Positions 49,116 to 49,618 of a DNA stretch of 49,618 bases are shown one piece after another. How positions within the stretch are numbered: position 1 is the stretch's first letter; each line of letters begins with the position of its first letter. A program made the translations under genes and the position numbers. The notes under the pieces are model-generated. The model worked only from the letters and a program-made list of their open reading frames with translations. It had not been told where the DNA came from and made no database searches. The stretch comes from CAINVV01 sp037140615. GTDB lineage: Bacteria; Bacteroidota; Bacteroidia; Bacteroidales; Prolixibacteraceae. The DNA lies in the NCBI GenBank assembly GCA_037140615.1, contig JBAXED010000015.1, positions 1 through 49,618 on the forward strand. Direction: 5' to 3'.

Positions 49116-49618
49116 ATGAAATTATTGGAAGGAAAAACGGCCATTGTAACTGGTGCTAGCCGGGGTATTGGAAAATCAATTGCGGTTTTATTCGCTCAGC
49201 ATGGGTGTAATGTTGCTTTTACCGATCTGTTTTATGATGATATAGCCAAGGAAACTGAAAATGAATTGATTGCTCTTGGGGTTAAGGCAAAGGCCTATGC
49301 TTCAGATGCATCAAAATTCGATGACACCATGCAGATAGTTGAGCAGATTGTCAAAGATTTTGGGGGTATTGATGTTTTGGTTAACAATGCCGGAATTACG
49401 AAGGATACATTGTTGATGCGAATGACTCAGGAGCAATGGGACGCTGTTATTAATGTTAACCTAAAATCTGTTTTTAACTTTACGAAGGCAGCACAGATGA
49501 CCATGCTTAAACAAAAAGGTGGGTCGATTATTAACATGAGTTCTGTCGTTGGCGTAAGTGGAAACGCCGGTCAGTCAAATTATTCTGCTTCAAAGGCCGG
49601 AATTATTGGTTTTACCAA
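49116..49618 (+). CDS. fabG: 3-oxoacyl-ACP reductase, cut by the window edge
   Basis: The first 167 codons of an SDR-family reductase, very likely FabG, which reduces 3-oxoacyl-ACP with NADPH in fatty-acid synthesis. It starts MKLLEGKTAIVTGASRGIG, with the TGASRGIG cofactor motif at about 12-19, LVNNAGITKDTLLMRM, the catalytic Ser in INMSSVVG, and the YSASKAG catalytic Tyr-Lys pair. The 3' end is missing. The alternative reading as another SDR is possible, but the NAGITKDTLLMRM phrase is characteristic of FabG. Confidence 0.9.
   Translation, partial: MKLLEGKTAIVTGASRGIGKSIAVLFAQHGCNVAFTDLFYDDIAKETENELIALGVKAKAYASDASKFDDTMQIVEQIVKDFGGIDVLVNNAGITKDTLLMRMTQEQWDAVINVNLKSVFNFTKAAQMTMLKQKGGSIINMSSVVGVSGNAGQSNYSASKAGIIGFT

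Overview
The window is core chromosome of a member of the Bacteroidota, most likely the class Bacteroidia; I cannot name a genus. The evidence is the zapA-rny pair, the pyrG-yidC pair, several families typical of the phylum (DUF4293, DUF5606, DUF349 repeats, DUF6340, an OstA-type LptD, a BtuG-like surface lipoprotein), an AT-rich base composition and, upstream of many genes, the Bacteroidota -7 element TAnnTTTG in place of a TATAAT box. About 36 protein genes are present, one of them (fabG) cut by the right edge. I see no rRNA, tRNA, CRISPR array, transposase, phage gene or defence island.

Layout. 1-4.8 kb: cell division and RNA decay (zapA, rny), then a coupled nucleoside phosphorylase/SirB1-like pair, a small membrane protein and a GAF-domain protein. 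4.8-8.3 kb, minus strand: pyrI, pyrB, a YigZ/IMPACT protein and dnaA, the last with its own terminator. 8.6-14.7 kb: envelope genes (an MCE/MlaD protein, a cell-wall amidase, LptD) and an HD-domain protein. 15-17.1 kb: a large orphan Sel1-repeat protein. 17.1-28.4 kb: purL, a dihydrolipoamide-dehydrogenase-like flavoprotein that has lost its redox cysteines, methylmalonyl-CoA epimerase, a HAD phosphatase, a DUF5606 protein, and the E2 and E1 subunits of 2-oxoglutarate dehydrogenase. 28.6-38.8 kb: an AddB-like nuclease, trmD, a DUF349 protein, pyrG-yidC and ribH. 38.9-44.2 kb: a PAP2 phosphatase and a vitamin B12 uptake operon (surface lipoprotein, BtuB-like receptor, BtuG-like propeller) behind a cobalamin riboswitch. 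44.2-49.6 kb: a PepD dipeptidase, an M28 peptidase with a PDZ domain, a DUF6340 lipoprotein, a DUF1801 protein and the start of fabG.

The B12 operon fits the presence of methylmalonyl-CoA epimerase, which works beside the B12-dependent mutase. Gene direction changes very often, and ten gene pairs meet tail to tail. Four of these junctions hold long, nearly or fully perfect palindromes that look like bidirectional terminators, and some reach into the coding sequence on both sides. In the sel1/purL case the palindrome gives both proteins the same last four residues.

The most unusual items are the cysteine-less flavoprotein near sucAB, the palindromes that act as both codons and terminators, and a heptanucleotide repeat in the apparent signal-peptide region of a B12-locus lipoprotein. 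I found no clearly new multi-gene system. Most of the window is ordinary housekeeping sequence.
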